A stretch of 64,000 nucleotides of DNA from Theristus sp. LFF4_11 (lineage: Eukaryota > Nematoda > Chromadorea > Monhysterida > Xyalidae), in NCBI GenBank assembly GCA_030248135.1, contig JASANC010004591.1, positions 124,001-188,000 of the forward strand, given 5' to 3'. The position numbers and the translations under genes were made by a program. The stretch's first letter is position 1; the number at the start of each line of letters is the position of its first letter. This document shows positions 1 to 37,460 of the stretch, piece after piece. The notes under the pieces were generated by a model that saw only the letters and a list, made by a program, of their open reading frames with translations, ran no database searches and was not told where the DNA came from.

Positions 1-901
1 AACGCTTTTCAAGTCTCTGATGTGGTACACACGGATACAAGTACATAAGAGTCATATTTTTGCGCCGCGTTTGTTGTTTTAAAAGCTTGCTGAAAAGCGT
101 AAAAACTTTGAAGTTATCTAGATATTTTTCAATTGTCCTCTTCAGTTTAGTCTAAAATCACATCATGTGCGAAATTCTGTACAGCATGGCCGAATAAATG
201 AGGCAGTCCATCAAGGCGGGATTAGTCGCTGACTAGGAGTTGTCTTTTTCAAAAATGCCAACATAATTTTCAATCATGTGTGCAAGGGAGAAAGAATGAA
301 CAGAATAGCACGGATAATCCATTAGTTCAAAAAACGCGTCAAGTTTGGCATACAATTTGGCATACAATACATACAAGCATACATACAACTTCTTTTTCTT
401 TCATTCAAAATTCGCGCGCTCCTTCCACCCTGGACTGCCATGTTTAATCGGCCATACTGTAAATTCTGTGCAAAAAACAGAAACATCAGAGATTGCAAAA
501 TATTGTTGCACGTATGTAGCTTTATCGTTGTTGCTAACGTACGCACCGCTGTGCATACAGCAGCACCAGTGCAAAAAGTGTTGTCTTCCGTTGATTTTCA
601 CCCTTTTTACCAAACTCTTGTGACAGGATAAACCGGTGAGTCATTGCCACAGAAGGAGACCTTGCGTTCCCAATGCCTCTGCGATACACTTTGTGCAAAC
701 CAGTGTCAGCTATCTAAAGTCTGATCGTTATTTTAGTGGTTTTAGAGGTCGCTAAATGCTAGAAAAAAGCATATGTGAAAGTTTCATTTGTCTACAATGT
801 ACGAGGGTTGCCACTTGCAACCGAAATAAAGAATAAACGGCGCAAAAATATGACTCTTATGTACTTGTATCCGTGTGTACCACATCAGACTTGAAAAGCG
901 T
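1..901. mobile_element. Element with ~64-bp terminal inverted repeats
   Basis: The first ~64 bases reappear as their reverse complement at 838-901, with a two-base indel, so the segment is bounded by long inverted ends beginning AACGCTTTTCAAGTCT. The interior has no convincing coding frame; the longest frames are below 100 codons. Part of it (about 130-465) is ~70% similar by eye to 62510-62815. The window begins exactly at the left end, so the target duplication cannot be read. It is most likely a non-autonomous DNA transposon; the superfamily is unknown. Confidence 0.7.
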
Positions 902-1049
902 TGTCGAGCCAAGTCTTTCACTGCTTACACAAGGCCATATTCCTCCTTTTATATGCGTCTCCCGCATTTTTAAATAATATTCTGACTTTTACATAAGCCC
1001 CGAAGGTCGGACCAAAATCACAATACGTTGGTCACACATTCTTCTAAAC

Positions 1050-2180
1050 CCCGGACAACTCAGGTTTTTCATTTTTCGTTTTTAGGCCAATTTCGTCTAT
1101 GCTATTCGATATGCGATACGCCCGAAATCGTCACGATTCAGTACCTAGAATTGCTCACATAAGAAAACTGACCCAAAAGCCGTGATCAGTGCATTTAATT
1201 ACCATGGAAAACACCGTTTTCTTGTTTTTCATTTCTGGACCGATTTCGCTAAAGTCCACGGCCGATTCGCCCGAAATCGTCACAATACGGTATATAGAGT
1301 TGCTCACATAAAAAACTAACCCAAAATCCGTGATCAGTGCATTGAATTACCCTGGAAAACACCCTTTTCTAGTTTTCCGTTTCTGGACCGATTTCGCCAA
1401 TTTCCACGGCCGATTTGCCCGAAATCGTCACGATTCAGTATCTAGACTTGCTCACTTAAAAAACTAACCCAATTCGTGATCAGCGCATTGAATTATCCTG
1501 GAAAACACCCTTTTCTTGTTTTTTGTTTCTGGACCGATTTCGCCAATTTCCGCGGCCGATTCGCCCGAAATCGTCACGATTCAGCATCTTGAGTTGCTCA
1601 CGTAAGAAAACTAACCCAAAATCCGTGATCCCCGCATTGAATTTTTATGGACTAGACAATTTTCCTATTTTTTGTTTTTGGACCAATTTCGCTCATTTCC
1701 ACGCCCGATTCGCCCGAAATCGTCACGATTCAGCATCTAGAGTTGCTCACATAAAAAAACTAACCCAAAATCCGTGATCGCCGCATTGAATTACCCTAGG
1801 AAACACCCTTTTCTTAATTTTCGTTTCTGGACCGATTTCGCCAATTTCCACGGCCGATTCGCCCGAAATCGTCACGATTCAGTATCTAGAGTTGCTCACA
1901 TAAAAAAACTAACCCAAAATTCGTAATCAGCGCATTGAATTATCCTGGAAAACACCGTTTTCTTATTTTTTGTTTTTGGACTGATTTCGCCAATTTCCAC
2001 GGCCGATTCGCCCGAAATCGTCACGATTCAGTATATACAGTTGCTCACATAAGAAAACTAACCCGAAATCCGTGATCAGCGCATTGAATTACCCCGGAAT
2101 ACACCAATTTCTCATTTTTTGTTTTTGAACCGATTTCGCCAATTTCCACGGCCGATTTGCCCGAAATCGTCACGACTTTG
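1050..2180. repeat. Tandem satellite, ~149-bp unit, about 8 copies
   Basis: The motif GAAATCGTCACGATTCAG recurs at about 1124, 1273, 1421, 1567, 1716, 1865, 2014 and 2163, giving spacings of 146-149 bp. Each unit also holds a block like GTTGCTCACATAA, then AACCCAAAATCCGTGATCAG, then GGACCGATTTCGCCAATTTC. Copies differ by scattered substitutions and 1-3 base indels. Short frames seen here are by-products of the repeat. The array stops abruptly at about 2180. Confidence 0.85.
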
Positions 2181-3473
2181 GTTATTTAACAACTATTCCT
2201 ATGATTTTTTCAAAAATAAACATCAAATTCAAACTTTCCGTTGTTGGTTACCCCTAGAAATTGTTTTATTTGTCAAATAACGGTTTGTTTCACGCGCAGA
2301 AATCGCAAATACACGTCAAAATAAGCATTTTTCGTAATTTTGTACAAACAAGCTAAATTTAAAGCCTTGGGAAGCATCGGAGAAAAAAATGAATGCGAAA
2401 TTTGAAAATCCCAAAGATTTTTACCCTAGAAAATGTTTTTCTCATAACAGTCAGAATTTTCTTTATATCACTGAAACTGCGTACACATTTTATGACATAG
2501 CCGAAAAAAAAGGGGGTTAGAAGAATAAGAAACAGCGAATTCAGAATCGATGTTTTGCGCACACAGCGTGTGTAGAAGGTCACCACGAAAAAATTTCTCC
2601 TGCAGACAGCTTACCTATGGATTATCTACCTGTGTGCAGGAGAAAAAATTCTCAGCTCCTTTTATGTTCACAATGCGAGGCACAGAAAGTTTGGAATTTT
2701 AGCGCGAACGACAGACGGGCCATATTATGCCTGCATCCGCTGTCCGCTCCGCTGCCGCTTCGCTCGCGAATGGGCATGATAAGCCTAAGAATGATTCAAG
2801 TGGACTGGTTTGAGTTTGGTAAATTAAAAAAAGAAGGCTAAAGACATGAAGTTTCGACCTCCATGTTGCGGTGTGGGTTGCAACTTGCAAGGGTTTGTTC
2901 TTTCATTTTGAACTCTGTTAATTTATTGTTTGGATACTTGATTTTGATGTGTCTTTTATTAATACATTCTATTTTTTCTTCGGAATATTTACTATTGTGT
3001 TGGTGTGATTTTGGAAAGTGCCCAAAAGATTTTGAATTTTTTTATTTGGCCTAAAACATGTGTTTATAAGGACCGCTTTCGGTGAATTTAAGCGGCTTAG
3101 TTTTAGATTCATTTTTCTTCTTGACTTCTATTGTTTTTATTTGCTTCTGTGGCTGAAAAACATTTTTTTACATTTTCATTGAATTTTATGGATGAAAATT
3201 ATTTTTACGTGCAGTTTTTGGAGTGTTTTTGTCAATATATGTATTTCGAACTCGAAAACGTGTTTTTTTTGTGGTGGTGTGGTTGGGTATTGTTGTCTAT
3301 AAATCGGTTTTTAACGAATAAAATGTGATGGTATTCTCGAATATTTGGGTTATTTATTGGAAAATGAAAGCGTTTTTGGGCGCTTGCAGTTTACTTTTGG
3401 GAAGAACATAGCTCACTCATTTGTTTCAGAAACCATAAAAAACCGTTTGGCTTGCAGGAAACAAAATACCGAC
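2181..3473. other. Upstream flank of SMU1, no supported gene
   Basis: AT-rich sequence between the satellite and SMU1. Frames of 60-75 codons occur on both strands but none shows family motifs or paired splice signals. An AATAAA at about 3316 on the plus strand could end an unseen upstream transcript. Just before the SMU1 start, a TTGCTTGCAG tract at 3449-3458 resembles a 3' splice acceptor. It may belong to a 5' UTR intron or a spliced-leader site; the sequence alone cannot say which. Confidence 0.4.
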
Positions 3474-6400
3474 ATGACTTCAATCGAGATCGAGTCAGCC
3501 GAGTGGGTTCTGTTTAGTTTTTTTTGCGTTTTTCTTCATTTAAAAATCTTCAGTTATTAAATAAAAGTGGCTGGACAAGTACAATCCGCCGAACTCTATG
3601 CATACCTGCCTAACTGACTGGTTGATGCGGTCACGTGATCACTACGCCTCTACTGCAGTTCATGCACATAATGCATGGATCAATCAGCCAGTTGGATATG
3701 TTATTTTAGAGTTATACTGTGTAAAGGCACGCACAATTTTTCTTTTTTTAGTGTCGTACGTCTGATCGAGCAGTATTTGAAGGAAAACAACTTGAGTCGG
3801 AGTTTACAAGCGTTACAGGTCGGGTGTCAAAACAATTAAACGGAAACGTTCGCGAATATTTCGTGAACTGAAAACACAAAAAAGTGTATTGACGCAGAAA
3901 AGTCGCTGAACTTAACTGTGTTTTGAACGTGAATTTCAGGAAGAAACCAACATCACGCTGAACACGGTTGACTCGGTCGACTCGTTCACGTCCGACATTC
4001 AGGCGGGTCACTGGGACACGGTGCTGAAGATCATTCAGCCGCTGAAACTGCCCGCGAAAAAGCTCATTGATCTTTATGAACAGGTTGACTGGTGGTGCAA
4101 AGAGTAATCTCAGTATTGTCTTAGGTTGGAAATGGAAGGGTAGCTTACTGTAGAAAATGTTAGGGCAGTAAACATCGAAATCCGCTTGTTTCCGGATTTT
4201 GGCGTTGTGACAACTAGTAACGCGGCATTCATGAAGCAGCATTTAGTGACACATAGCTGTGTTAAAACATCGCTACGCGGTCACTACATACTGCTTCATG
4301 AATGTGCCTCTTTAGTGGATGTGGCTGCAGTCTATTCAGTTACAATTCAACATGCAACCAAATTGACTGGAAACGACGTCCGCCAAAATGCGGTTTTCTA
4401 AATGTTCGTGTCTGTTCCTCCAAGTTTCTTTCTTTACCGCGTTTCTTTCCTGACGTTTCCGATCACGATCGAGCTGATTGAGCTGCGTGAGCTTGGCTCC
4501 GCCCGCCTACTGCTCCGGCAGACCGATCCGATGCTGCTGCTGAAGCAGACGGAGGCGGAGCGATACGTTCGCCTCGAGAATCTATTGGCTCGTTCCTATT
4601 TCGATCCGCGCGAGGTGCGTTGGTTTTCTCGGTTTGTTTTTCGCTATTCTCTTCCGTTTTCCTTTTTTTTGCTGTCATTGTGTGGAGAATAGAAAACGAA
4701 ACGTTTCGGTGGTCGCTGATATTTCCGTGATGGTGTACGATCAACTGCGGCCCGTTCAGTAGCGTCACACTCGGTTGAGTCACGCTACGCCAATGACTAG
4801 TGGGTCGCAGTGGTCATACACCGGTTCTTCTATCATGCGCTTGCGGTCGAACTCTGATTGCGTATAATTTAGAGTTCGGCTGTATTCTCACTCAACCCAA
4901 TCAGCTAATCACTCACTGGTATACACACCTCAAATACAGTGCGGACTGAAAAAAGCATTTTTGCATCTCATAATGTGAAAAAAATCATACTTTTCCCATT
5001 ATTTTCAGGCTTACCCGGAGGGCCAGAGCAAAGAGAAGCGAAGAGCAGCGATCGCGCAGTCCTTGGCTAGCGAGGTGAACGTCGTCCCACCATCCCGGTT
5101 ATTGGCCTTGCTTGGTCAGGCACTGAAATGGCAGCAGCACCAGGGATTATTGCCACCCGGTTTGGCGCGGGCATTTCTGTTTATTTTTGATGATTTTTCT
5201 TGTGGATTCTGGTTTTTTGGTCAGGCAAGAATGAATGATTCGGGCAACGACTGACTTAGTTTTTTGATTTATGATTGACTGAGTATGACTAGTCGCATTG
5301 GCTCTGCTTCAAATAATCTTCGAATAAAATGAAATGAATATTTTTTCGTCTAGGCACACAAATCGATCTGTTCCGCGGCAAGGCGGCGATGCGCGAACAA
5401 GAGGACGAGAAATACCCGACGCAACTGTCGAAGCAAATCAAAGTCAGCGCTGGAACTACGTTTTGTTAATGACTCGCTGATTGGCTGCATTTGAATCAGA
5501 CGTCTGTTCATTGGTTGAATCGAAATTGAGCATTCAATCAAACATGGAGGTTTTGAGTGTTCAGTTTTCATTAGCTCAAATGTCGCAGTGCGAGTTTTTT
5601 TTGGCTCGTACATGAACATGCTGATTCCTTCACCCTTTTCCGCTTCTAATCGCATGTGACGACAAAGATCCTGTGTGAGAAAGATCACGTCACAAAAGCA
5701 CAATACGGTAAAAAAACCGATCATAGGATTAAAAAAGCCGAGTTTTGTCAATTCAACTGTAAAAAACAAACCCGAACCTGAAAAAAATTGGGACTCGAAA
5801 AAAAACGTTAGTCATTCGTCTTTACAAATCCATTGGCCTTCCAAAGTTCTAATCTGCACATCATTCCCACCTCTCACTTCAGTTGTAAAAAAAGCATACT
5901 TGAAGCTGAAAAAATTGCGACTCGAAAAACCCGTTAGTCGGACTCCGAAAGTTCCATCCGCACATCATTTTCTCCCATTGTTTCGCGTTCACAGTTCGGC
6001 ATGAAGTCGCACCCGGAGTCGGCGAGGTTTTCGCCGGACGGCCAGTATCTCGTGACGGGCAGCGTCGACGGCTTCGTCGAGGTGTGGAACTTCACGACCG
6101 GCAAGATTCGCAAAGACCTGAAATACCAGGCGCAGGACAACTTCATGATCATGGACGACGCCGTGCTGTGTCTGGCGTTCAGTCGCGACTCGGAGATGCT
6201 CGCCACCGGCGGACAGGACGGCAAGATCAAGGTATTGTCATTTTTTCAAGTTCTGCGACTGAATGCGTGTGCAGACGTGGAAAGGAAACTAGTTTCAATC
6301 TTTATGTGGCGATTCAAAGTCGCCTAAGTGACTCGGCCCTATGTGGAGGACCCGGATCACTTTACCAATTTTGAATTCCCGCGTCTTGTATGAAACTGTT

Positions 6401-8736
6401 TACCTATCTATGCGCGCATTGAGTTGCGGGAGCAAAATAAAAGATCATATACAACGTATTTAAAGAAAAAATGAGACGTGTTTTATTTCAACCAAAACCC
6501 GATACATTCGATTTTTTCACTTTTGTACCCGTGCCAAAGTGGCGCATGCTCGGTCTTCTGCAATAAAAAAGTGACAGGGTTAAACAAACGTACCGTAAAG
6601 GGGGCGTGTGGAGGTGGAACATGTGGCATGGTAAATTGGCATAAATGTCGGAAAGTTGAATGCCAACGTTCATTCGCAGGTGTGGAAAATTCAGACGGGT
6701 CAATGCCTCCGCCGATTTGAGAGTGCCCATTCGAAGGGTGTCACTTGTCTTCTATTCTCGAAAGACAGCTCCCAGGTTCTGTCTGGGTCGTTCGATCAGA
6801 CGATCAAGTGAGTTTTATTTTTTTCATTTGCCATCACTTTATGAGCGAGTTTTGTTGAAAGCTATGTGGTTTGCCACAATGGGCATTGCAGTGACACCAG
6901 AGTTGAAGCGGTTCAGTTGAACACTCAGAAGCAGGCAGTTTAAACAGACGGTGATGTTTGATTGATTGTCTGTTTGTATATTGTTAGTGTCATTGATGGT
7001 CACTCAAAAAAGAACAAAATAGAAACATTTTTTCAGGATCCACGGCCTGAAATCCGGCAAGACCCTGAAGGAGTTCAGAGGGCACAGTTCGTTTGTGAAC
7101 GACGTCGTTTATTCGCATGATGCCCATTTCCTCCTGTCCGCCTCCTCTGATGGCACCGTGAAAGTGTGGAATGTCAAGGTGAGACACGCGATGCAGTGAT
7201 TTGATTGGTTGATGCGATGAACAAGTTCCAGTGCTAATTGGCTGTTTCTGCTGCTTATGTTCGATGCGCTGATTGGTTGGTTGGATGTCGTTTCGTTTCG
7301 TTATGAAACTGAATTGGGAAAAAAGGATTGTTCAATGGCAATCACATAGTTTACAGCAACATCGAAACTATGTCTGTTTAAACTTGTCACTATTTTATTC
7401 ACAGAGTACAGCAAAAACTAGCGAAAGAATTTAGACACAAAGTAATCGAAGTTGCAAACAAAACATATTTAGCCACAAAATGGTGGTGTTTAATTCCACC
7501 AAACCCCTATACATTCGTTCTTCCTGCTGTGTTGCTGCGCTCTGTATTCAGTGAAAAAGTGACAGGTTGACAAAAAACGCACCATATGTTGTTGCATTTT
7601 CTGTAACAGTCTTTGAAAGTTATACTAGAAAGGAACTGTTTCGGCAGATGTATTCCGCTGTTTTTACGATTGCTTTTGTTGTGCGTTGAAATAAAAAAAC
7701 TCCGAATCTGGATACCGACTCAGACGACCGAATGCGCGAACACGTTCCGCTCGTTCGGCGGTCTAGCGGCCGGCGATTTGACGGTGAACTCGATCGTGCC
7801 GATGCCGAAACACCCGGATCACTATGTGATCTGCAATCGGTCGAACACGGTCGTCATCGTCAATCTCCAGGGACAGGTGACACTTGTGTGTGGTTGTGGC
7901 TGGTGAGGGGGGGATGTTTTGCGGCTGGGGTGTTGTGCCACTCATGATCAGCTCGGTGTTGTTATTTTTTGGTTGCTTGTTCTGCGAGCTCCGCGAAAAT
8001 GATACTGGCGCCGCTATGAGGCGGATGCCAGGGATCCCAAGGAGCTCCGCTTTCGTTGGAGACGCGCACCATCATTCGCCAAACTTGGATGGTCTGGTGG
8101 ACCGCACTGTGCTGTTCTTGTTGTTGTTCATTGCCATTTGCCGCCATGCGGTCAGTACCAAGCAATTCTAGTACCCTGTTAAAAACCAGCCAGTCTGGCT
8201 GAAAAAATAATTGTGGCCGAAAATCAGCTCACTGTTCACCGACAAAAACTCACCTCGCTCAGATTGTTCGCTCGTTCACGAGCGGCAAACGCGACGGCGG
8301 CGACTTTGTGGCGTGCTGCGTGTCGCCGCATGGCGAGTGGATCTACTGCCTCGGCGAAGACGCCGTCTTGTATTGCTTCTCCACTGGCACGGGAAAACTC
8401 GAGTCCACCATGCAGGTTGGTCGAGGCTTTTGGTTTTTTTTGTCGAAGCTCTTCAAGAGGGGCACATCACTGATGAGACAACACCCCTGTTCTGCATATG
8501 ATGTTGCCAAGGCCGAAATGCAGAGAACCACCATGCAAATTGGTTGATTTGTTTTCAATGTTCGTTTGTGAACGTCCCAGTTCGACGACCGAGAAATTTA
8601 CCAACAGAACACAAAAAAATCTCGCGCTTTTTCCCAGGTGCATGACAAGGAAGTCATTGGCATCGGCCATCACCCGCACCAGAATCTCGTGGCAACATTC
8701 TCGGAGGATGGATACTTGAAATTGTGGAAACCGTGA
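3474..8736 (+). CDS. SMU1: WD40 repeat-containing protein SMU1 (spliceosome factor)
   Basis: SMU1 pairs with RED/IK in the spliceosomal B complex and helps activate it, acting in the nucleus. Exons: 3474-3502, 3752-3818, 3940-4083, 4462-4614, 5009-5159, 5354-5442, 5995-6231, 6680-6807, 7037-7178, 7724-7876, 8263-8415, 8638-8736. The phases chain to 514 residues, against 513 in human. Residues ~6-38 form the LisH domain ([13 protein letters not shown]) and ~40-92 the CTLH domain ([20 protein letters not shown]). A linker with [17 protein letters not shown] follows, then a WD40 propeller from ~215 to the end, including [20 protein letters not shown] and a C-terminal KLWKP. The start gives MTSIEIES, matching the family N-terminus. 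Ten of the eleven introns are GT...AG; intron 3 would have to end in CCG at 4459-4461. Introns hold MITEs. Identification is from family recall, not a search. Confidence 0.95.
3583..3720. mobile_element. MITE, CAGTCGAACTC family (family P), copy in SMU1 intron 1
   Basis: Divergent copy with inverted ends CCGAACTCTA and TAGAGTTATACTG. The interior is near-palindromic, with CTGATTGG/CCAATCAG-type halves around ATGCAT-rich sequence. It belongs to the dispersed family also seen at 18387, 23184, 33200, 48960 and 50185. It fills most of SMU1 intron 1. A 45-bp remnant with the same ends sits at 4842-4886 in intron 4. Confidence 0.6.
4216..4325. mobile_element. Palindromic MITE, CATTCATGAAGCAG family, copy 1 (SMU1 intron 3)
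   Basis: Starts TAACGCGGCATTCATGAAGC and closes with the inverted CTGCTTCATGAATG. Inner arms TAGTGAC and GTCACTA are also inverted, around a short centre. Sister copies lie at 16266-16364 and 22574-22672. There is no coding capacity. It lies in the intron whose 3' splice site is irregular, but ~135 bp upstream of that site. Confidence 0.75.
6248..6437. mobile_element. MITE with TTCTGCGACTGAATGCG ends (family Q), copy in SMU1 intron 7
   Basis: This segment aligns in reverse orientation with 17210-17366 in a CHD1 intron. Shared blocks include AATTCAAAATTGGTAAAGTG-like and GATTGAAACTAGTTT-like stretches. Its own ends are roughly inverted (TTCTGCGACTGAATGCG against CGCATTGAGTTGCGGGAG). A half copy matching the right end lies at about 47875-47985. 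It is non-coding. Confidence 0.65.
8440..8556 (+). repeat. Dispersed ~110-bp repeat (family T), copy in SMU1 intron 11
   Basis: Contains AAGAGGGGCAC, then ATGATGTTGCCAAGGCCGAA, then CAAATTGGTTGATTTG. The same order appears at 24250-24345 (+) and inverted at 33520-33640, both in CHD1 introns. Copies have no evident inverted ends. They could be fragments of a retroelement 3' end or of a SINE; the class is not recognised. Confidence 0.6.
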
Positions 8737-9283
8737 ATTTTTTCTGTGGTTTGTTCTGTGTAAATTGGAACTTTTGAAACTCCCATTTTTTGTTGTTTTT
8801 CTGTGGTCGTGATTTTCTTGTTTTTTTTGGCATTCAATAATTGTTTGTATTGGTGATGCGTGCGAGTGTGTGTCAGTAAAAAAGTAGTCCCCACCCCTCA
8901 AGCACTGACAAATCCTACACAAAAAAGACATCCATTGTACAAAGGTTATGCAAGTTTTCTGAGAAGTTCACTGGTCACTTGCACTGTGGCAATGTCAATT
9001 GGAGGAGGATAGGCCGCCGAAGTTGTCGGTGCTCGAAACACATTTCGAAGAGAAAGTGGCCTCCAGTGACGTGGTCAGTTTCGAGCGAAATGTGTTTATG
9101 GATTAGTGTAGCGGAAGTTTTTAGTCTGTTGTGTTTACTTGCTACATTACTTCTCACGGCGTGATTGATTACTTGAAAAACAATCAGGGATCACGAGACA
9201 TCGGCTGATCACGGTCTACTTTTTTGTTCTTCCGTAAAACCATTCCAAATGAACCAAAACCAAAAAACAAACATCTGTAATAA
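8737..9283. other. SMU1 3' flank, no gene seen
   Basis: Contains the SMU1 3' UTR and the downstream flank of the minus-strand gene that ends at 9284. No canonical AATAAA is seen just past the SMU1 stop; an AATAAT at about 8836 is the nearest candidate. No coding frame with splice support was found. Confidence 0.4.
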
Positions 9284-10022
9284 TCACATGTGTAGCACGG
9301 TGCCACCGTGTATCCTCGTGCCAACCGGCATGCCAGCTGACGCACCACGTGCTCGGTGCAGCTTATCAGTGACGTCAATCATGCCACCTGTCAGACGGTC
9401 GTGACAGCCGCAGCAGCAGATGGCACGTGCCACGCAGCACACGAACGCACACAGCCACAGGTTCGCCCAGGTGACGAGCGATGTCAGACTGGTCGCAAGG
9501 CTGAAAACAATAAAAATGTGTGCGTGTTTTGGTGGTCGTTTACGCAATGTTTGCTGTTTGTTGCTCATAAACATGTGAATGGACACGGGAGAAAGCTGGA
9601 CTGCTAAAGAAAGCGGTTAGAATACGATTACGAAGCGGCTGAAAGACACCTTCATATGGATGTGTGTCGTTTTGGGCTGATTTTCAACTCAGTGCGCTGA
9701 TTGCGGTTTGATACACAACTTGGATGTCGAAATCGACATTCTGCAGGTGTACATTTCCTCAAGGAGATTCAATATGCGCACAAAGCTGATTGGCTGTTGT
9801 CGCCATTGGTATGCGCGCTGATTGGTGATCGCAAATGCATCAGTCAGCCAATCAACATTGTGCGACACAGAATGACGCACCGTTGTGTGTGCTTCAACTT
9901 TGGGCATGCTGCTGCCCGTGACATGTTCAACTTTCATCATGCTTCGGAAAACAACACAGAAATCCAGACACTTACGTCACATTTTTATCTGATTCTTCAT
10001 CATCGTCCGTTCCGTCCTCCAT
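9284..10022 (-). CDS. Small acidic, cysteine-rich single-pass membrane protein (unknown)
   Basis: Two exons on the minus strand, 9976-10022 and 9284-9500, join in phase (2+1) through a GTAAGT donor and a TTGTTTTCAG acceptor to encode 87 residues. The N-terminus is strongly acidic (MEDGTDDDEESDKNVT). It is followed by a hydrophobic segment, ~21-43, that runs into a cysteine cluster (VCCVARAICCCGC) typical of palmitoylated juxtamembrane regions. A basic/Gly tail ends in TVLHM. The second exon is GC-richer than its flanks. CCAAT-type motifs at 10085-10130 lie just upstream on the coding strand. I do not recognise the family. The splice fit and composition favour a real gene, but chance is not excluded. 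Confidence 0.5.
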
Positions 10023-11543
10023 AGTTTCGTTCAGCGCTAGCGTTGACGAGGTTGCTGCGAACAAGAAAATACTCCCAACCGGCTGATTGGCTCGTCTCGC
10101 GCTATTACGGCCAATCAGCGATCTTTGTTCAAAACCCCATGCAATCAATCAGTCCATTTTGCGTAAGTTTTTTACCGAAACCAAAACCACACGACAAGCA
10201 GCAGCCTCACCGTTTCTCGCAGAAATCATCTTCGACATCAACAGAAAATAGAAAACCATTTTCAGCATTTGGATACGATTTTTTTGACACAGAGAAACCA
10301 AGATCACCAGATGTTTCTACTGTTTCAGTGAATGAAATGACAATTTTTCCAGCAACCATTTCTGCACTCGAATTCTCACTCAGTTTCGACAGTTTCAGAC
10401 TTTATTCGCAGCTAATTTTGTGTCATTTGTTGTTGTGAATCTAGTCATCATTTGGCAATTTGTTGCCATGTCGTGTGGAAAAGAGTGGTTAAAGACCGTG
10501 GTTGCGTGTGTTTCTTTAGATTTCAAAATTGGAAGTTCCGAAATCCACTCACACAGAATTTATTATACTCACGTATTCTACATAGAATTGCATTTTGAGA
10601 TACCCCGCAATTATCAGGCCAATGTTTCTGTTAATCGATTTTATTTCTTCCGGGGTTTATGCACAAGTAAAACTCTCAGCCTCAAGAAAGACCGAAAAAC
10701 ATACAAGTATAACAGAAAACAGCAAAGATACACACACAATAAATGGGGGACAGAAATGGCAGAATAAGAAACAAAAATCTGTGGCAAAAAGATCACAATC
10801 AAGTTACATGAACTTTCAACAAAAATGGCATCAGTTTGCTTAAAACTACTAAATATTTATCATCTAATTTTTAGTTTATCAATCAATAGATTTTTTTGAA
10901 CGTGAAATAAAAGGTTCATTTTTCTAAAATTATGCATCCAGCCCCGGCCTTCTGACAAAAACCACTGAGTTCCACAGAAAAGCAACATCAACCAATAAAA
11001 ACGTACACGTATATTTGAACAGGCATTAAAAAGACTTTAACCAATCACAGTTTAGTATTTGTAAGAAACCAACACAATCTAAAAAGCCAATCATTCAATG
11101 CACATAAAAGCCAAAACACAAGTACACAGAACCCGATTTGGACAAAAAAATCATTGATGAACTGAAGCTGAAGAATCATGGTGTTCAATAAGACGAACAA
11201 CAACAAATTTAGGACTTTGCCACCTGTTCAGACAGAACATGAGCACGATCACAAAACATCTGCCAGAGGACGAATTATTCTCTACATCTTTCGTACAAAC
11301 TGTGCCAAACATCACAGCGCTGCAGTACGAAACCAAGGGGCACCAACACACCGGTTTGCCTGAATGGCATGCACGAAAGTGCCAGCCCGAGCACACACAG
11401 ACACGTACCGCTACCACACGCATGTGCCTGTGTGTTTGTCTGTCTGCGCTACATCGCCACGCAACAAACAAAACGCGTGCACGGCCGTCAGACGAGCAGA
11501 ACTTTACAACCAGAACAGAAAAAAGCCGCAGTGCTGTGGTCGG
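10023..11543. other. Intergenic and CHD1 3' UTR, no gene supported
   Basis: Upstream flank of the small membrane-protein gene, then AT-rich sequence forming the CHD1 3' flank. A 131-codon plus-strand frame at 10043-10438 lacks recognisable domains and overlaps repeated CCAAT-type sequence, so I leave it out. TTTATT (AATAAA on the minus strand) at about 10559 and 10639 could serve CHD1 polyadenylation. Confidence 0.4.

Positions 11544-37460
<25,917 letters not shown>

Noticed and set aside
10043..10438. 131-codon plus-strand gene
   Set aside because: Composition is ordinary for this AT-rich flank, no domain is recognised, and it overlaps the probable promoter of the minus-strand small gene.
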